Assembly (NCBI RefSeq): GCF_003865375.1 | Contig: NZ_RQVS01000006.1 | Coordinates: 1-64,000 of the forward strand | From: Gulosibacter macacae | GTDB lineage: Bacteria > Actinomycetota > Actinomycetes > Actinomycetales > Microbacteriaceae | Reading direction: 5' to 3' | DNA: 64,000 nt | Part shown: piece after piece, positions 36,001 to 44,007 of the stretch | How positions within the stretch are numbered: the stretch's first letter is position 1 | Layout: every line of letters starts with the position of its first letter | Program-made: the position numbers and the translations under genes | Notes under the pieces: generated by a model | Databases searched by the model: none | What the model was told of the DNA's origin: nothing | Seen by the model: the letters and a program-made list of their open reading frames with translations, nothing else

Positions 36001-36392
36001 AGAAAGCGGTCGACGATCATGTCGATGGCCGTGTCGAGATCGAGCTTCTGCCAATCGGATGCGCGGGGGGCGCGGTAGAGCACCTCGGTGATGCGTCCGG
36101 GCCCGTTGGCAAGTTGCTGGCTGGCGGCGCCCTTGGGGCAGAGGCGGCCGCGGGAGATGGGGGAGTCCGGGTCGCCTTCGACCTGGATGACCTTGTTGTC
36201 TTTGGTGTAGATGAGCTGGCCACAGCCGACGGCGCAATAGGGGCAGACGCTGCGGGCAACGCTGTCGGCACCGGCGGTGCGCGGCGTCGTGTCGCGCTGT
36301 CGTTGTGAGGTCACGGCGGGGCCACGGCCGGAGGAGTCTCCCGACGAGAACTGCCGGAAGACCGGCCAATTCAAGAAGGTCGGGCCAGACAT
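33072..36392 (-). CDS. fdhA: Selenocysteine-containing formate dehydrogenase catalytic subunit
   Basis: A molybdopterin-dependent enzyme of 1106 residues if the in-frame TGA at 35826-35828 (codon 189) is read as Sec. The N-terminal [4Fe-4S] site is CPYCAVGCG (Cys 50, 53, 57) with a further Cys in GRLCPKG. Residues around the Sec read NQARI-U-HSATVPSLGASFGRGG, matching the Sec/Cys site of formate dehydrogenases; the rest continues through the MGD-binding domains (VIQGSNMAEAHPVGFQW, FILGQNPAVGS) without interruption. No twin-arginine signal is present. ATG 36392 (MSGPTFLNWP) is the likely start. Electrons should pass to FdhB. It oxidises formate to CO2. Confidence 0.93.
35796..35828 (-). promoter_or_regulatory. 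Sec UGA codon and SECIS-like hairpin
   Basis: The UGA (minus strand, 35826-35828) is followed after 11 bases by a 7-bp stem, AGTTCCC (35814-35808) with GGGAGCT (35802-35796, one G-U pair), around loop AGTTT. Stem position, size and a G/U-containing loop fit bacterial SECIS elements read by SelB; E. coli fdhF has a comparable arrangement. Confidence 0.75.
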
Positions 36393-36452
36393 GGGAGGGA
36401 GTTTATCGCAGTGCCACCGGTGCTCGCTGAGCCATGGTGCCGCCACGCCGTG

Positions 36453-36515
36453 AGTGGCCCTCTCGTGGCGAAGTACCCCACGCATGGGTGGGGTAGAACG
36501 CCACGACGCCCACCC
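36453..36515. repeat. CCCACCCATGGGTGGG-family palindromic repeat, copy C
   Basis: A degenerate copy with centre CCCCACGCATGGGTGGGG (36477-36494) and outer GTGGCG (36465-36470) / CGCCAC (36499-36504). Flanks AGTGGCCCTCTCGTGGCG and GACGCCCACC match copy B. It lies between the divergent fdhA and azlC genes, so it may overlap their promoters. Confidence 0.78.
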
Positions 36516-36573
36516 TTGCGGGGCGCGCCACGCCCAACTTGGCGGCGCCGCGCGAGGGGAGCACAATGTCTGG

Positions 36574-37299
36574 ATGCCCGAATCACCTCACCTCGACACC
36601 TCGCGCTGGCGTGACGCCGCCTGGTGGCCCGAGTTTCGTAAGGGGCTTGCCGACGGGGCACCGGTGTTTTTCGCCTTCTTGCCGCTCGGGTTGTCGTTCG
36701 GCATGTACGGCGTCGCGCTCGGGCTCGAGTGGTGGTGGGTGACCCTCACGGGGCTCATCATCTTCGCCGGGTCGATGGAGTTTCTCGCGGTGGGGATGCT
36801 CGTGGCCGGTGCGCCGATCGCGAGCGCGGCCACGACGGCACTGTTCGTCAATTCGCGGCACGTGTTCTATGGACTCTCAGTGCCGCTGGAACGCATCCGC
36901 AATCCCATCGCGCGGGCCTATGCCATCCACGCGCTCACGGATGAGGCCTATGCGGTGCTCGGATCGAAACCACGTGATGAACTCACCGGTCCGCGCATGC
37001 TCGCTGTTGGTGCATCCACGCACTTCTACTGGACCGCCTCGACGACGGTTGGGGCGCTCGCGGCGAGCCTGATTCCCTATGACCTTTCGTTCATGGGGTT
37101 CGCGATGACGGCGCTCTTTGTGGTGCTCACGCTTGAGGCGCTCAAACAGAACCGCGAGATTGGGCTGTTTGGTGCCGCGGTGCTCATCGGCCTTCTCGGC
37201 AACTTGCTTGCGGGCGAGCTCATGCTCTTGCTCTCGCTAGTCGTCTACTTCTTTGTCGCCCTCATCGTGGTGTCGCGTCGACGGGGGAGGGTGGCATGA
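36574..37299 (+). CDS. azlC: AzlC family branched-chain amino acid exporter subunit
   Basis: A 241-residue polytopic protein. It shows AzlC motifs: FRKGLADGAPVFFAFLPLGLSFG, FAGSMEFLAVGML, FVNSRHVFYGLSVP and HALTDEAYAVL, with six or seven helices. With AzlD it forms an exporter of branched-chain amino acids or analogues. ATG 36574 follows a GAGGGGAG sequence; the open frame extends upstream into repeat copy C without conserved residues. Its stop overlaps the azlD start (ATGA). Confidence 0.9.
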   Translation: MPESPHLDTSRWRDAAWWPEFRKGLADGAPVFFAFLPLGLSFGMYGVALGLEWWWVTLTGLIIFAGSMEFLAVGMLVAGAPIASAATTALFVNSRHVFYGLSVPLERIRNPIARAYAIHALTDEAYAVLGSKPRDELTGPRMLAVGASTHFYWTASTTVGALAASLIPYDLSFMGFAMTALFVVLTLEALKQNREIGLFGAAVLIGLLGNLLAGELMLLLSLVVYFFVALIVVSRRRGRVA

Positions 37300-37616
37300 A
37301 TGTTTGGCATTCGCTCGCGATCATTGGTGTGAGCGCGCTGGTCACCTTCTTCTTGCGTGCGACGCCATTCATGGCGGGCAAGTGGCTGCGTGAACAGCCA
37401 CTTGTGCGCGATCTCAGCCTGCTGTTGCCGATCGGTGTGATGACGGTGCTCGTGCTCTATTCGGTGCGCGATATCTCGTGGGCGGGTTGGGCGTGGGTGC
37501 CGCCGGTGCTCGGCATCGCCGTGACTGCGGGCTTGCACCTTTGGCGTTGGAATGTGTTGCTCAGCCTCGTCGGCGGCATCGCGGCGTATGCGCTGGCCCT
37601 TTGGGTGCTGGGCTAG
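37296..37616 (+). CDS. azlD: AzlD family branched-chain amino acid exporter subunit
   Basis: A 106-residue protein with four hydrophobic helices. TFFLRATPFMAGKWLRE and LLLPIGVMTVLVLYSVRD are characteristic of AzlD. It is coupled to azlC by a 4-base overlap; the two small proteins act together. Confidence 0.9.
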   Translation: MNVWHSLAIIGVSALVTFFLRATPFMAGKWLREQPLVRDLSLLLPIGVMTVLVLYSVRDISWAGWAWVPPVLGIAVTAGLHLWRWNVLLSLVGGIAAYALALWVLG

Positions 37617-37640
37617 TTACTTTTCCCGCGACTGTGAGCC

Positions 37641-37684
37641 AAAGCGGCGTGTGGGAGCCCCGAGGGGCTCCCACACGCCGCTTT
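37641..37684. terminator. Bidirectional terminator after azlD
   Basis: A perfect 21-bp inverted repeat (37641-37661 with 37664-37684, left arm begins AAAGCGGCGTGTGGG), with an AAA/TTT outer edge giving a short T-tract on both strands. It lies between the converging azlD and MMPL genes. Confidence 0.88.
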
Positions 37685-37701
37685 CGCTCGTAGTTGCTGA
37701 G

Positions 37702-39900
37702 CTACTCCTCACCCACCGCCAACTTCGACGGCCACCACACCTTGCGACCAATATCGGTCACGAGCGCCGGCACGAGCAACGAACGCACGATGAAGGTGTC
37801 GAGCAGCACACCGAACGCGACGATGAAGGCCAGCTGCGCGAGGAACATGATCGGCAGCACGGCGAGCGCCGCAAATGTAGCCGCGAGCACGATACCGGCC
37901 GAAGTGATCACGCCACCGGTCACCGCAAGACCGCGCTGCACACCCTCGCGGGTGCCGTGCACGAGCGACTCTTCGCGCACTCGGGTCATGAGGAAGATGT
38001 TGTAGTCGATGCCGAGCGCCACGAGGAAGACGAACCCGTAGAGCGGCACCGAGGGGTCGGCGCCCGGGAAGTCGAACACGTAGTTGAACAGCAGCGCCGC
38101 CACACCCATCGCGGTACCGAACGAGAGCACCGTCGTCACCACGAGCAGCAGCGGCGCGACGATCGAGCGCAGCAGCAGCATCAGGATGAGCGTGATCACG
38201 AGCAGCACGAGCGGAATGATGAGGTTTCGGTCGTTAACCGAGGTGGTGTTGGTGTCGAGGGCCGTGGCGGTGACACCGCCGACGAGCGACTCCGGTAGCT
38301 GCTCGCGGATCTCGATGACCGTCGCCTGCGCCGCATCCGAGTCTGCGGCGTCGGTGAGGGTCGCCTGCAGGAGCACCTTGCCGTCGACGACAGTCGGCGC
38401 CGGCGCGGGGGTTCCGGGCGGGCCGAAGGCCTGGATGCCGTCCTCGGTCACGGGCGCGGTGCCCGCGGCCGAATCGGATGCGGTGACTGCAACCGAGCTG
38501 ATGCCCTCGAGACCGAGGAGCGCCGTGGCAGTCTGCTGGAGTTCTGCCTCGGGCACGATGACGTACGCGGGCGAGCCGGAACCGCCGGGGAAGTGCTCGC
38601 CGAGGGCCGCCTGGCCGTCGCGCGCTTCGGATTCGCCGAGCACGAACTCACTCGCCGGCACGCCTTCGGCCTTGAGCTGCAAGCTGAAGGCCGCAAGCAC
38701 GGCGAGGATGATGGTGGTGCTGATCCAGATGGCGCGCGGGGCGCGCTGCACCCAGCGGGCAAGGCGCGGCCAGAAACCATTGCCGTGAATCGCTTCATCT
38801 TCGGCCGACCACGAGGCGTCGAACTTGGCGCGGCGCGGCCAGAACGCGGCACGGCCAGCCCAGAAGAGTAGCGCCGGGAGGAGCGTGAGCGCTGCAAGCA
38901 TCGAGAACACGATGCCGATGGCAGCGACCGGGCCGAGCGTCGAGTTCGTCTTGAGATCGCTGAACAGCAGCATGAGCAGACCCGCGATCACCGTGCCGCC
39001 CGAGGCGAGCACCGGCTCCCAGGTGCCGCGCAGGGCCGCCCAGGTCGCATCCCACTTCGATTCGTGCTCGCGCAGGGTCTCGCGATAGCGCGCGACATAG
39101 AGCAGTGAATAGTCGGTAGCCGCACCGATCACGAGGATGAATAGGATGCCCTGCGTCTGGCTGCTGAGGAGGAGAATCTCCCACTTCGCCAGCCACCACA
39201 CGAGCAGCAGTGCCGTGCAGAGGGCAAAGAGGCTCGTCGCGAGCACGATGAACGGCAGCATCGGCGAGCGGTAGACGATGATCAGGATGACGAGGACGAC
39301 ACCGAGCGCGACGAGGAGGAGCAGGCCGTCGATGCCGGCGAAGCTCGCGGAGAGGTCGGCGGTGAAGCCGGCGGGGCCCGTTACCTGCACGGTGAGATCA
39401 TTGGGCGTTTCGGCAAGCACGTCGCGCAGTTCGGGGACGGTTTCGCCGGGGAGCACCGAGGAATCGAGGGCGACGAAGGCTTGAGCTGCGAGGCCGTCTT
39501 CAGAGGGAATAACCGGGGAGGTCTCGAGCACGTGGTTGATGTCAGTGATGGCCGTGAGCGCCTCGTTGATCGCAGTGAAGTCGGCGTCGGTGAGCGCATC
39601 GGGCGATGACCAGACGATGATCGCCGGGATGGCGTCTTCGCCGAGGAAGCTGCCGAGCTGTTCCTGCACCGCGGTGGCATCGGCTGATTCCGGCAGATAG
39701 AGGGTCTGGTCGTTGACGGCGACTTCGCTCACCTTGCTGAACAGCGGTCCGCCCTGGCCGGCACCGACGAGCCAGGCGACGATGAGGAGCGCGGGAATGA
39801 GGATGCGTAGCCACTTTGCCCAGCCCGGGCCGCCGCGGCGGATGGCAGGTGGCGCCGTTTCAGTTGGTGGCGCGGATTCGAGTGTTGTTTGCTTCGGCAC
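37702..39900 (-). CDS. MMPL family (RND-type) transporter
   Basis: A 732-residue membrane protein with the duplicated MMPL/RND layout: one N-terminal helix, an extracellular domain of about 160 residues, five helices, a second helix and extracellular domain, then five more helices (about 12 in total). Motifs include IGAATDYSLLYVARYRE and VALGIDYNIFLMTRVREE, the paired Asp-Tyr segments used in proton transfer. Such pumps move lipids, siderophores or drugs across the membrane; no substrate can be assigned. It stands alone between a terminator and a repeat-rich gap. Confidence 0.88.
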   Translation of the reverse strand: MPKQTTLESAPPTETAPPAIRRGGPGWAKWLRILIPALLIVAWLVGAGQGGPLFSKVSEVAVNDQTLYLPESADATAVQEQLGSFLGEDAIPAIIVWSSPDALTDADFTAINEALTAITDINHVLETSPVIPSEDGLAAQAFVALDSSVLPGETVPELRDVLAETPNDLTVQVTGPAGFTADLSASFAGIDGLLLLVALGVVLVILIIVYRSPMLPFIVLATSLFALCTALLLVWWLAKWEILLLSSQTQGILFILVIGAATDYSLLYVARYRETLREHESKWDATWAALRGTWEPVLASGGTVIAGLLMLLFSDLKTNSTLGPVAAIGIVFSMLAALTLLPALLFWAGRAAFWPRRAKFDASWSAEDEAIHGNGFWPRLARWVQRAPRAIWISTTIILAVLAAFSLQLKAEGVPASEFVLGESEARDGQAALGEHFPGGSGSPAYVIVPEAELQQTATALLGLEGISSVAVTASDSAAGTAPVTEDGIQAFGPPGTPAPAPTVVDGKVLLQATLTDAADSDAAQATVIEIREQLPESLVGGVTATALDTNTTSVNDRNLIIPLVLLVITLILMLLLRSIVAPLLLVVTTVLSFGTAMGVAALLFNYVFDFPGADPSVPLYGFVFLVALGIDYNIFLMTRVREESLVHGTREGVQRGLAVTGGVITSAGIVLAATFAALAVLPIMFLAQLAFIVAFGVLLDTFIVRSLLVPALVTDIGRKVWWPSKLAVGEE

Positions 39901-40014
39901 AGTGCTCCTCGGCGGTAGTCGCAGAAGTGTAGGGACACTTCATTGTGCCGCGCTGTGCACCCACCCGGATCGGCCAAATGGGTGGGATTGGCTGGCGCCG
40001 CAACACCTGGGTGG

Positions 40015-40153
40015 TCGAGACCGGCGCGGATCTCGATACGGCTGCGCTTCGCTCCGCCTACTCGATCAGCCAAATTTGTTGGGTGGTCGAGTAGCGAAGC
40101 GAATCGAGACCGCCGCGGATCTCGATCCGGCCCTACGGGCCTACTCGATCAGC
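40015..40153. repeat. TCTCGATACG-family palindromic repeats, cluster 4
   Basis: Several inverted words occur together: GATCTCGATACGG, CTACTCGATCAGCCAA (plus), TTGGGTGGTCGAGTAGCG, GAATCGAGACCGCC, GATCTCGATCCGG and CTACTCGATCAGCCAA again. This is at least one full palindromic unit plus half of another. The cluster covers most of the 232-base gap after the MMPL gene and runs about 20 bases into the hemA reading frame, supplying its last codons and stop. Confidence 0.75.
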
Positions 40154-41464
40154 CAATGTTTGTGCGTGGGGGCACCCTTCGAGGGCCTCAGGGCGCGAAG
40201 GTCGAGCGGGGGCGACTTCCTGGCTGAGCTCGCCCGCTTCGAGTTCGACACGGATGCCGAAGAGAAGTTCCAGCGCATGCTCGGCCTCGGCCGCGCGGCC
40301 CTCGCGAGCGAGTTGCTTGATGCGCAGTGTCGGCTCGTGCAAGAGCGCATTGCCAAGCTTCCGCAGCGCCTCCGACGTCGTCTCATCATTGGTCAAACGT
40401 GCCGACTCCGTCTCAACCTGCTCAGTTACCGACGACCGGAACTTCGCAATTGCAGCCGCGGCGCGCTGCTCGCGGCGATCATCCTGAAACTCCTTCGCCG
40501 CACGCGCGACGATGCAGCGGGCGAGTTCGGTGGTGCCGAGGTCTTCGAGGGGTGCGTGCATCCGCAACGTCTCGATGTCGAGGAGGTCGACGCCCGCGAT
40601 CTTGCCGACGAGCGGGTCGACATTACGCGGCATGCCGAGGTCGATGATGAGCTGGGATGCGGTCGAGCCCGGTGCGATGCGTGAGTTGCGCACGAGGTCG
40701 TAGTCGAGCACGTACTTATCGGTCGCCGAGCAGGTGACGACGAGATCAGCACTCGAGAGTCGTTCAGCCAGTCGACCCTCTTCGATCGGGTCAACGGATG
40801 CGTAACGCTCGGCAAACGTGTGGGCGCGGCCCGAGGGGGAGTAGACCCCAACCTTGCGCACGCCGCGCGTCTCCAGCGCCTTGAGCGTGGCGCCCGCATA
40901 GGCGCCGGTGCCGACGAGCACAACATTCGCGCGCTGCCAATCGATGGCCTGCGAGCGAGCAAGATCGAGCGCGAGGCTCACAAGCGAGCGGCCAGCGCCG
41001 GCGAGGTGGGTGCGCGACTTGACACCCTTCGAGGTCGTCGCGGCTGACTGGAAGAGCTTTTCGAGATCGCTCGTCGTGAGTTGCGCCTTGCGCGCGTCGG
41101 TGAGTGAGCGGCGCACCTGGCCGGCGATTTCATCCTCGCCAATGGCAACCGACTCGAGACCGGATGAGACCGCGAAGAGGTACTCGGGCACATCCCGGTC
41201 ACCATGCACGCGGATGTGGGCGCGCAGATCGTCTTCGGCGACGCCGACGGTGCGGGCGAGGGCTGGCAAGAAGTGGTCGAAGGCGTGGGCGTTCGTGAGA
41301 TCGAGGTAGATCTCGAAGCGATTGCAGGTCGAAAGAACCACGCCGCCGTCGATGCCCGGCGTCTCACGGATGAGGTTTTCGAGGTCAGTGACGCTCGCGC
41401 CGGTGAGGCGCTCGAGAAGGGAGAACCCGGCGGAACGATGGTTCGCACTGACACATACGAGCAT
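40133..41464 (-). CDS. hemA: Glutamyl-tRNA reductase
   Basis: A 443-residue enzyme catalysing the first committed step of the C5 heme route, glutamyl-tRNA to glutamate-1-semialdehyde. The catalytic Cys is in VVLSTCNRFEIYLD (about residue 47). GLESVAIGEDEIAGQVR and VLVGTGAYAGATLKAL (NADPH site) follow, and IDLGMPRNVDP is also diagnostic. The last ~7 residues (LADRVGP) are encoded by a dispersed palindromic repeat, so the C-terminus may have been changed by repeat insertion. It diverges from hemE across 69 bases that must hold both promoters. Confidence 0.95.
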   Translation of the reverse strand: MLVCVSANHRSAGFSLLERLTGASVTDLENLIRETPGIDGGVVLSTCNRFEIYLDLTNAHAFDHFLPALARTVGVAEDDLRAHIRVHGDRDVPEYLFAVSSGLESVAIGEDEIAGQVRRSLTDARKAQLTTSDLEKLFQSAATTSKGVKSRTHLAGAGRSLVSLALDLARSQAIDWQRANVVLVGTGAYAGATLKALETRGVRKVGVYSPSGRAHTFAERYASVDPIEEGRLAERLSSADLVVTCSATDKYVLDYDLVRNSRIAPGSTASQLIIDLGMPRNVDPLVGKIAGVDLLDIETLRMHAPLEDLGTTELARCIVARAAKEFQDDRREQRAAAAIAKFRSSVTEQVETESARLTNDETTSEALRKLGNALLHEPTLRIKQLAREGRAAEAEHALELLFGIRVELEAGELSQEVAPARPSRPEALEGCPHAQTLADRVGP

Positions 41465-41533
41465 GATCAGGCGATTCTACGCGAAACCGCCTGCCCACGG
41501 CGCTCACCGGTTAAATGAGCCACAATTGACTGA

Positions 41534-42643
41534 ATGAGCACCATTCTTTCTGCCGACCACCCGCTTGTTGATGGTCGCACCGCCGACGCCCCGCTCGTTC
41601 GGGCCTCACGCGGTCAGCGTTCCGAGACTCTCCCCGTGTGGTTCATGCGTCAGGCTGGCCGCTCGCTCCCCGAATACCGCGAACTGCGCGTCGGCATCGA
41701 CATGCTCGACTCCTGCCTGCGCCCCGAACTCGCGAGCGAGATCACGCTGCAGCCCGTGCGCCGCCACGGCGTCGACGGCGCGGTGTTCTTCAGCGATATC
41801 GTCGTGCCGCTCAAGCTCGTCGGCATCGACGTCGACATCGTGCCGGGTCGCGGCCCGGTGTTCGCGAACCCCATCCGCACGCCCGAAGACGTGCGCGAGT
41901 TCGCGGCCCGCCTGCGCGGCGAGACTCGCCCGGAACTCTTCGCCCCGATTGCCGAAGCCGTCGCGCTCACCGTCGCCGAACTCGGCTCGACCCCGCTCAT
42001 CGGTTTCGCTGGCGCCCCCTTCACCCTCGCCGCCTACCTCGTCGAGGGCGGTCCCTCGAAGGATCACCTGCGCGCCCGCGGTCTCATGCGCGCCGAGCCC
42101 GAAGCTTGGAACGAACTCGCCCGCGCGATCGCCGAACTCAGCGCCGCCTTCCTCGAAACGCAGATCCTCGCCGGCGCCTCGGTGGTGCAGTTGTTCGACT
42201 CCTGGGCCGGATCACTCTCGCGCGAGGTGTACCGCACCTCGGTCGCGCCCTCCAGCGCAATTCCGCTCGCGCACGCCGCAACGTTCGAGACTCCGGCGGG
42301 CGAACGCATCCGCTCAATTCACTTCGGTGTTGGCACGGGCGAGCTACTCGCCGATATGCACGAGACCGGCGGCGATGTGCAGGGCGTTGACGATCGCATC
42401 CCGCTTGATGAGGCGGCACGACGCCTGCCCGGCGTACCACTGCAGGGCAATATCGACCCCGCCACGCTCTTTGCCGGTGACGCCGTGCTTCACGAGCACA
42501 CCCGCGAGGTCGTGCGTCGCGGCCAGGCGGCGCCCGCACACATCGTCAACCTCGGCCACGGCGTACCGCCCGAAGCCGACCCGACCGTGCTCACCCGCCT
42601 CGTCGAGTTCGTGCACACGCTTCCGGGTGACGGCGCGGCATGA
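41534..42643 (+). CDS. hemE: Uroporphyrinogen decarboxylase
   Basis: A 369-residue cytoplasmic enzyme converting uroporphyrinogen III to coproporphyrinogen III. Signature 1 is WFMRQAGRSLPEYRELR, with the substrate-binding FSDIVVPLKLVGIDVD, GFAGAPFTLAAYLVEGG, and near the end NLGHGVPPEADP. It heads the plus-strand heme operon, and its stop overlaps cgoX (ATGA). Confidence 0.96.
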   Translation: MSTILSADHPLVDGRTADAPLVRASRGQRSETLPVWFMRQAGRSLPEYRELRVGIDMLDSCLRPELASEITLQPVRRHGVDGAVFFSDIVVPLKLVGIDVDIVPGRGPVFANPIRTPEDVREFAARLRGETRPELFAPIAEAVALTVAELGSTPLIGFAGAPFTLAAYLVEGGPSKDHLRARGLMRAEPEAWNELARAIAELSAAFLETQILAGASVVQLFDSWAGSLSREVYRTSVAPSSAIPLAHAATFETPAGERIRSIHFGVGTGELLADMHETGGDVQGVDDRIPLDEAARRLPGVPLQGNIDPATLFAGDAVLHEHTREVVRRGQAAPAHIVNLGHGVPPEADPTVLTRLVEFVHTLPGDGAA

Positions 42644-43968
42644 CCCACATCGCCGTCATTGGCGGCGGGATTGCCGGGCTCGCCGCGACGCGACGCCTCG
42701 CGCTCGCAGGCGCACAGGTAACGCTCTTTGAGGCCAGTGACCGCCTCGGCGGGATGATTCAGCCGGGCAGAATCGACAACCTCACCTTCGACATTGGTGC
42801 CGAGGCGTTTGCCGTGCGCGGCGGGGCGGTCGCGGCGCTCGCAACCGAACTCGGTCTCGGTGACGACCTCGTTGCCCCGCGAACGCTCGGCTCCTGGGCG
42901 CACGGCGCGGCAGGTGGTTACCGCCTTCCGGGGGGCGGTCTCGTGGGTATTCCGAGCGCGCTCGAGTCGGAAGCTGTTGACCCAGCCCTCGAGGCCGCGA
43001 TCGGTGCCGAGGGGGTCGCGTCGGTGCACGCCGAGGCGGCGCTTGACCCGGCAATTGGCGCGGATGCGGGTTCGCTCGCCGAACTCATCCGCGCTCGCTA
43101 CGGCGACACGGTGCTTGAGCGGCTCGTGGCGCCGGTCGTGCGCGGGGTCTATTCACTCGACCCGGATGTGGTCGATCACCGCGTGCTCGTACCGCAGCTT
43201 GCGCGGCGGCTGGGGCAGCACGGCTCGCTCGGAGCCGCGGTCGCGTCGTTACGCGCTGCCGCGCCCGCGGGAGCGCTCGTGAACACGGTGCGCGGTGGGA
43301 TGCATCGCCTCGTCGCTGCCCTCGTGGCCGAGACTGCGCGGCTCGGCGTCGAGGTGCGTCTAGGTGAATCGATGCACGTCGATGATGCGCGACTTGCACG
43401 CTTCAACGGCACCCTGGTCACCGTCGGGTCAGCGCTCGGCGATACTGCCGAGCCGATTTCCGCCGAGGTTGTCGCGATGCTCGTCGACGCACCCGAGCTT
43501 GATGCGCATCCTCGTGGCACTGGCTTGCTCGTCGCCGACGCCCGCGAGGTCGAGGCGAAGGCGCTCACCCACGCGACGGCGAAGTGGCCGTGGCTTGCCG
43601 AAGCGGCCGGCGCGGGCCGGCACCTGCTGCGACTGTCCTACGGGGCGCGACCCGGTGCATCCGCCGCCCGCACCCTCGAGCTCAGCGACGGTGAGCTGCG
43701 CACCCGGGCGCTCGCCGACGCCACCACGCTCCTCGGTACGCCGCTACCCGAGCGCCAGGTTGTCGGACTCGCGCGCCAGCACTGGCGCATCCCGGCACCC
43801 TCCGCCCGGCTCGGCCGCCCAGCCGAACTTGCCGCGCTGCGCGAGCGCATCGCCAACACCCCGCGGCTCGAGGCGGCCGGCACCTGGATCGACGGCACCG
43901 GCCTCGCACTCGTCATCCCCGCCGTCGATCGGGCGGTCGAACGTCTGCTCGCCGCGAAAGTTTCCTGA
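42640..43968 (+). CDS. hemY: FAD-dependent coproporphyrinogen/protoporphyrinogen oxidase
   Basis: A 442-residue flavoprotein. The dinucleotide fold GGGIAGLAATRRLALAGAQ is followed by a Glu in TLFEASDRLGG, and LVAPVVRGVYSLDP is typical of the HemY/CgoX family. In Gram-positive bacteria with HemQ this enzyme acts on coproporphyrinogen III (CgoX). The operon here, with hemQ and a ferrochelatase directly downstream, supports that use. ATG overlaps the hemE stop. Confidence 0.92.
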   Translation: MTHIAVIGGGIAGLAATRRLALAGAQVTLFEASDRLGGMIQPGRIDNLTFDIGAEAFAVRGGAVAALATELGLGDDLVAPRTLGSWAHGAAGGYRLPGGGLVGIPSALESEAVDPALEAAIGAEGVASVHAEAALDPAIGADAGSLAELIRARYGDTVLERLVAPVVRGVYSLDPDVVDHRVLVPQLARRLGQHGSLGAAVASLRAAAPAGALVNTVRGGMHRLVAALVAETARLGVEVRLGESMHVDDARLARFNGTLVTVGSALGDTAEPISAEVVAMLVDAPELDAHPRGTGLLVADAREVEAKALTHATAKWPWLAEAAGAGRHLLRLSYGARPGASAARTLELSDGELRTRALADATTLLGTPLPERQVVGLARQHWRIPAPSARLGRPAELAALRERIANTPRLEAAGTWIDGTGLALVIPAVDRAVERLLAAKVS

Positions 43969-44007
43969 ACCCATCCATCCGGGCTCGCACCAGGGCCCAA
44001 ACCTAGA

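Noticed and set aside
33072-36392. fdhA as a pseudogene or two genes split by a stop codon
   Set aside because: The TGA lies exactly at the Sec position of formate dehydrogenases, both flanks continue the same protein in the same frame, and selA, selB, selD and tRNA-Sec lie next to it.
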